From positions 188,043-234,247 of the forward strand of contig MTOV01000002.1 in assembly GCA_002011815.1 (NCBI GenBank): a stretch of 46,205 bases of DNA, written 5' to 3'. The notes beneath the pieces were generated by a model. The model was given only the letters and a program-made list of their open reading frames with translations. It was not told the DNA's origin and did no database searches. This DNA is from Nitrospirae bacterium JdFR-86. GTDB taxonomy: Bacteria > Nitrospirota > Thermodesulfovibrionia > Thermodesulfovibrionales > JdFR-86. Position numbers and translations under genes: made by a program. Every line of letters begins with the position of its first letter. The stretch's first letter is position 1. This document shows, piece after piece, positions 43,860 to 46,205 of this stretch.

Positions 43860-43891
43860 TTTCTGTTTTGGGCTGGGAAAAAGGAGGAGTC

Positions 43892-44632
43892 ATGAAAAAG
43901 GCGATATTAGGCACAGTGGTTTTGTCTATGTTTCTTCTTGTTCTTACTCTGCATGTTGCTTACGCCGTCCCCACACTGCAGTTATATATTGAAGGTGCAG
44001 AATACGATGCACTCACAGAGACCTGGGTAATCGACTCCCCTGATTTTATCCTATGGGTTATAGGAGATGTGGAATCATACGGACCTATTGAAACCGTCAC
44101 CTTATCCGTTGCTTATGACAGTACTGAGACCGGCACTATCAGTCTTACACCTACTGTAGCAACCTCAGGGCTCCTACCTCCTCCTGGTGACACATCAATA
44201 TCAAACACACCTACTTTCAGAGACAGCGGCAGTGACACTCCTCCCCTGATGGGCAACGGGAGCCCCCTGCCTGCACACGGCATCTATGAGGAAGGAACAA
44301 GCTGGGAAACCTATGTATTAGATGACTTTACTCTTACGGATTCTCCAATTGGAGATTACACCACTGGTAAGTGTCCTGACGACCCGTCATGCACATATCC
44401 AAGTCTGGGACAGATTAATGCCTATGAGGTCAGCATCAGCGGCTACAGCTGGGTTCATTTCGATGCCTTTAACCATATAGTTGTGAACGAAAACCATAGC
44501 AAATACAGGTTTGCCCCGTTCTCGCACGACACAGAAGCAACGCCAACGCCTGAGCCAAAAACATTCCTGTTGCTCGGCTCAGGTCTGGTAATACTGGCAT
44601 TAGCCACCAGAAGCCTGCTTAAGGGGAAATAG
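43892..44632 (+). CDS. PEP-CTERM sorting domain protein
   Basis: 246 residues. A signal peptide (MKKAILGTVVLSMFLLVLTL... ending AYA) is followed by a Thr/Ser/Pro-rich secreted domain (LYIEGAEYDALTETWVIDSP, VAYDSTETGTISLTP) with a Cys pair in GKCPDDPSCTYPSLG. The C-terminal anchor is PEPKTFLLLGSGLVILALAT plus a basic end (RSLLKGK). The ATG at 43892 has AAGGAGGAG upstream; an in-frame TTG at 43868 lies before this site and is rejected. It is divergent from the other PEP-CTERM gene and probably co-regulated through sigma-54. Confidence 0.92.
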   Translation: MKKAILGTVVLSMFLLVLTLHVAYAVPTLQLYIEGAEYDALTETWVIDSPDFILWVIGDVESYGPIETVTLSVAYDSTETGTISLTPTVATSGLLPPPGDTSISNTPTFRDSGSDTPPLMGNGSPLPAHGIYEEGTSWETYVLDDFTLTDSPIGDYTTGKCPDDPSCTYPSLGQINAYEVSISGYSWVHFDAFNHIVVNENHSKYRFAPFSHDTEATPTPEPKTFLLLGSGLVILALATRSLLKGK

Positions 44633-44650
44633 CAAGGCACTTTTCAAGCC

Positions 44651-46205
44651 TTACTCAACAGTCACACTCTTTGCGAGGTTTCTTGGCTGGTCAACATTAC
44701 ATCCCCTTAGTACAGCAATGTAGTATGCAAGGAGCTGAAGAGGTATGACACTAACTAAGGGCGACAATATAGGATGGGTTGACGGGACATGAATCGCATA
44801 GTCCACCTTGTCTTTCAGATATTCATGCTCATCGGTTACAGCTATTACCCTTGCCCCTCTTGCCTTGACCTCTTCTATGTTGGAGAGGGTCTTTCCATAA
44901 AGGTCGTCCATGGGAATTACTGCAACAACAGGTAACCCTTCTTCTACAAGAGCAATAGGACCGTGTTTCATTTCTCCAGCAGGGTATCCTTCCGCATGAA
45001 TGTATGATATCTCTTTAAGCTTCAGTGCGCCTTCAAGTGCAATTGGATAGCTGATGCCTCTTCCGAGATAAAGAAAGTTGTTCGCCTGAGTAAGTGTCTT
45101 CGAAAGCTCTTTAATCTCTGAATCCTTTTCCAGCGCCTTCTCCATAAGATATGGCATCTTGAGGAGTTGCGACTTCAAGGTAGTCGCCTCTGCAGTAGTC
45201 AGCTTGCCCCTTTTCATTGCAAAGCCGAGTGCAAGCAGGCAGAGGGCTGCCATTTGTGTTGTGAATGATTTTGTAGATGCCACACCTATCTCTGGACCTG
45301 CCCTTGTGTAAAGCACTGAGTCTGCCTCTCTGGAAGACGTGCTCCCGACTACGTTGCAGATAGTGAGCGTTCTTGCACCTCTTCTTTTGGCTTCACGTTG
45401 TGCGGCAAGGGTGTCCGCAGTCTCACCTGATTGCGTGATAGAGATGAAAAGAGTGTACTCGTTTTCGATTATTGGCCGCTTGTACCTGTACTCTGAGGCT
45501 ATCTCAACATCTACTGGAATGCGGACAAGGCTTTCTATCATATATCTGCCGATGAGTGCGGCATGATAGGATGTGCCACATGCTACAATCTGCAGTCTTC
45601 TAAGCCCTGCAGTAAACCTCAGGGTAATACCAAGTTCATCCAGAAGCCTGCGAGGGTCTTCTATCCATTCCCTTAGGGTGTCCGTTACTACACGTGGCTG
45701 TTCGTATATCTCCTTGAGCATGAAATGCTCGTATCCTTCCTTTTCAGCCATGGATGCTGTCCAGTCAACCTCTATAACTTTATGCTCCACGGCTGTAGTG
45801 TCTTTAGGATTGAGATATTCAAGCTCAAACCTCTCTGCACTGAGCGTGCATATCTGCCCGTCTTCAAGAAAGATGAACTTTCTTGTGTAAGGAAGGATTG
45901 CTGGTATGTCAGAGGCAAAGAAGAACTCATCCTCGCCTAACCCTATCACCAGAGGACTTCCTCTTCTGGCAGCAAAAAGGGTGTACGGGTAGGCTTCGCT
46001 CATTGCACCAATAGCAAATGTGCCGCTTAGGTGAGAGGCTGTCTGCCGTATCGCCTCTTTTATAGATAAGCCTGTGTTCAGATACATTGAGACCATCTGC
46101 GGTATGATCTCTGTGTCCGTCTCTGAGGTAAACTGATGACCTTTCGACAGAAGATGCGCCTTCAGTTCCCGATAATTCTCAATAATACCATTGTGAACTA
46201 CAACC
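44651..46205 (-). CDS. glmS: Glutamine-fructose-6-phosphate aminotransferase (N-terminus beyond window)
   Basis: The frame is open from the right edge (VVVHNGIIENYRELKAHLLS) to the stop at 44651, about 518 residues; only the first 80 or so residues are missing, including the catalytic Cys. The glutaminase domain continues with LSGTFAIG and FFASDIPAILPYT. Two SIS isomerase domains follow: CGTSYHAALIGRYMIESL with SITQSGETADTLAA, and LGRGISYPIALEGALKLKEI with HAEGYPAGEMKHGPIAL. The C-terminus is DQPRNLAKSVTVE. It makes glucosamine 6-phosphate for UDP-GlcNAc, the precursor for peptidoglycan and for the dehydrogenase upstream. Confidence 0.96.
   Translation of the reverse strand, partial: VVVHNGIIENYRELKAHLLSKGHQFTSETDTEIIPQMVSMYLNTGLSIKEAIRQTASHLSGTFAIGAMSEAYPYTLFAARRGSPLVIGLGEDEFFFASDIPAILPYTRKFIFLEDGQICTLSAERFELEYLNPKDTTAVEHKVIEVDWTASMAEKEGYEHFMLKEIYEQPRVVTDTLREWIEDPRRLLDELGITLRFTAGLRRLQIVACGTSYHAALIGRYMIESLVRIPVDVEIASEYRYKRPIIENEYTLFISITQSGETADTLAAQREAKRRGARTLTICNVVGSTSSREADSVLYTRAGPEIGVASTKSFTTQMAALCLLALGFAMKRGKLTTAEATTLKSQLLKMPYLMEKALEKDSEIKELSKTLTQANNFLYLGRGISYPIALEGALKLKEISYIHAEGYPAGEMKHGPIALVEEGLPVVAVIPMDDLYGKTLSNIEEVKARGARVIAVTDEHEYLKDKVDYAIHVPSTHPILSPLVSVIPLQLLAYYIAVLRGCNVDQPRNLAKSVTVE

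Larger units (their letters stand above)
43415..43891. promoter_or_regulatory. Shared regulatory gap between divergent PEP-CTERM genes
   Basis: 477 nt without a credible gene. It carries the two outward-facing sigma-54 promoters. The word GTTTACA occurs at 43786-43792 and, inverted, at 43543-43549 and 43427-43433, and short dyads occur at about 43710-43727 and 43763-43772. These could be sites for a sigma-54 activator, but that is inference. Confidence 0.55.

Overview
The window looks like chromosome from a Gram-negative anaerobic bacterium, most likely a Nitrospirota (Thermodesulfovibrio-like) or deltaproteobacterial-type lineage. This rests on gene content: a CooC-type nickel ATPase, pyruvate phosphate dikinase, class I fructose bisphosphatase, DsrE-type proteins, an ihfA-merR-tRNA-Pro block, Tat export genes, a beta-barrel outer membrane protein and PEP-CTERM proteins. 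The assignment is inferred from families, not from a marker tree. Genes are densely packed in short operons on both strands. No CRISPR array, insertion sequence, rRNA or plasmid origin was seen.

Layout. 1-1234 (minus): a DsrE-like protein, a tiny DsrH-like protein and a GT39-type membrane glycosyltransferase cut by the left edge. 1354-3605: a phospholipase D type cardiolipin synthase convergent with a PilZ c-di-GMP receptor. 3682-4893: a radical SAM/SPASM peptide maturase followed by a previously overlooked 20-residue Cys-rich peptide (MTIKKFSRKISITCKCKGSC), which together look like a minimal RiPP system. 4990-9942: a TPR lipoprotein, ispE, tRNA-Gln, prs, rplY and pth. 10106-12868: argD, argF and nth. 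12896-17725: fbp (minus), a small ORF with a strong hairpin, panB, a thymidylate synthase-like gene, cooC, then galT and a DUF2007-like protein (minus). 17950-24870: a long plus-strand operon of repair and metabolite-repair genes (nnr, pgeF/yfiH, CBS protein, tsaE, nadK, family 4 UDG, HIT, recN, ferredoxin). 24905-33257 (minus): an HD-GYP protein and a HEAT-repeat protein that share an N-terminal domain, a small protein, tatC, tatA/B, a beta-barrel protein and mfd.

From 33258 a non-coding block of nested palindromes precedes rluB, aspS, ihfA, merR and tRNA-Pro. An AT-rich nuclease gene lies between tRNA-Pro and a degenerate GGDEF gene. Then come ppdK (minus), a UDP-sugar dehydrogenase, two divergent PEP-CTERM protein genes each preceded by a sigma-54 type -24/-12 promoter, and glmS cut by the right edge.

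How the parts fit. ppdK and fbp point to gluconeogenesis. glmS and the UDP-sugar dehydrogenase feed amino-sugar and exopolysaccharide synthesis, which fits the PEP-CTERM/exosortase theme of that region. Several genes have a -10 box only 5-9 nt before the start codon and no Shine-Dalgarno sequence, suggesting leaderless mRNAs are common in this organism. The most novel-looking item is the radical SAM plus 20-residue peptide pair and the strongly structured RNA element that overlaps the peptide's stop codon.
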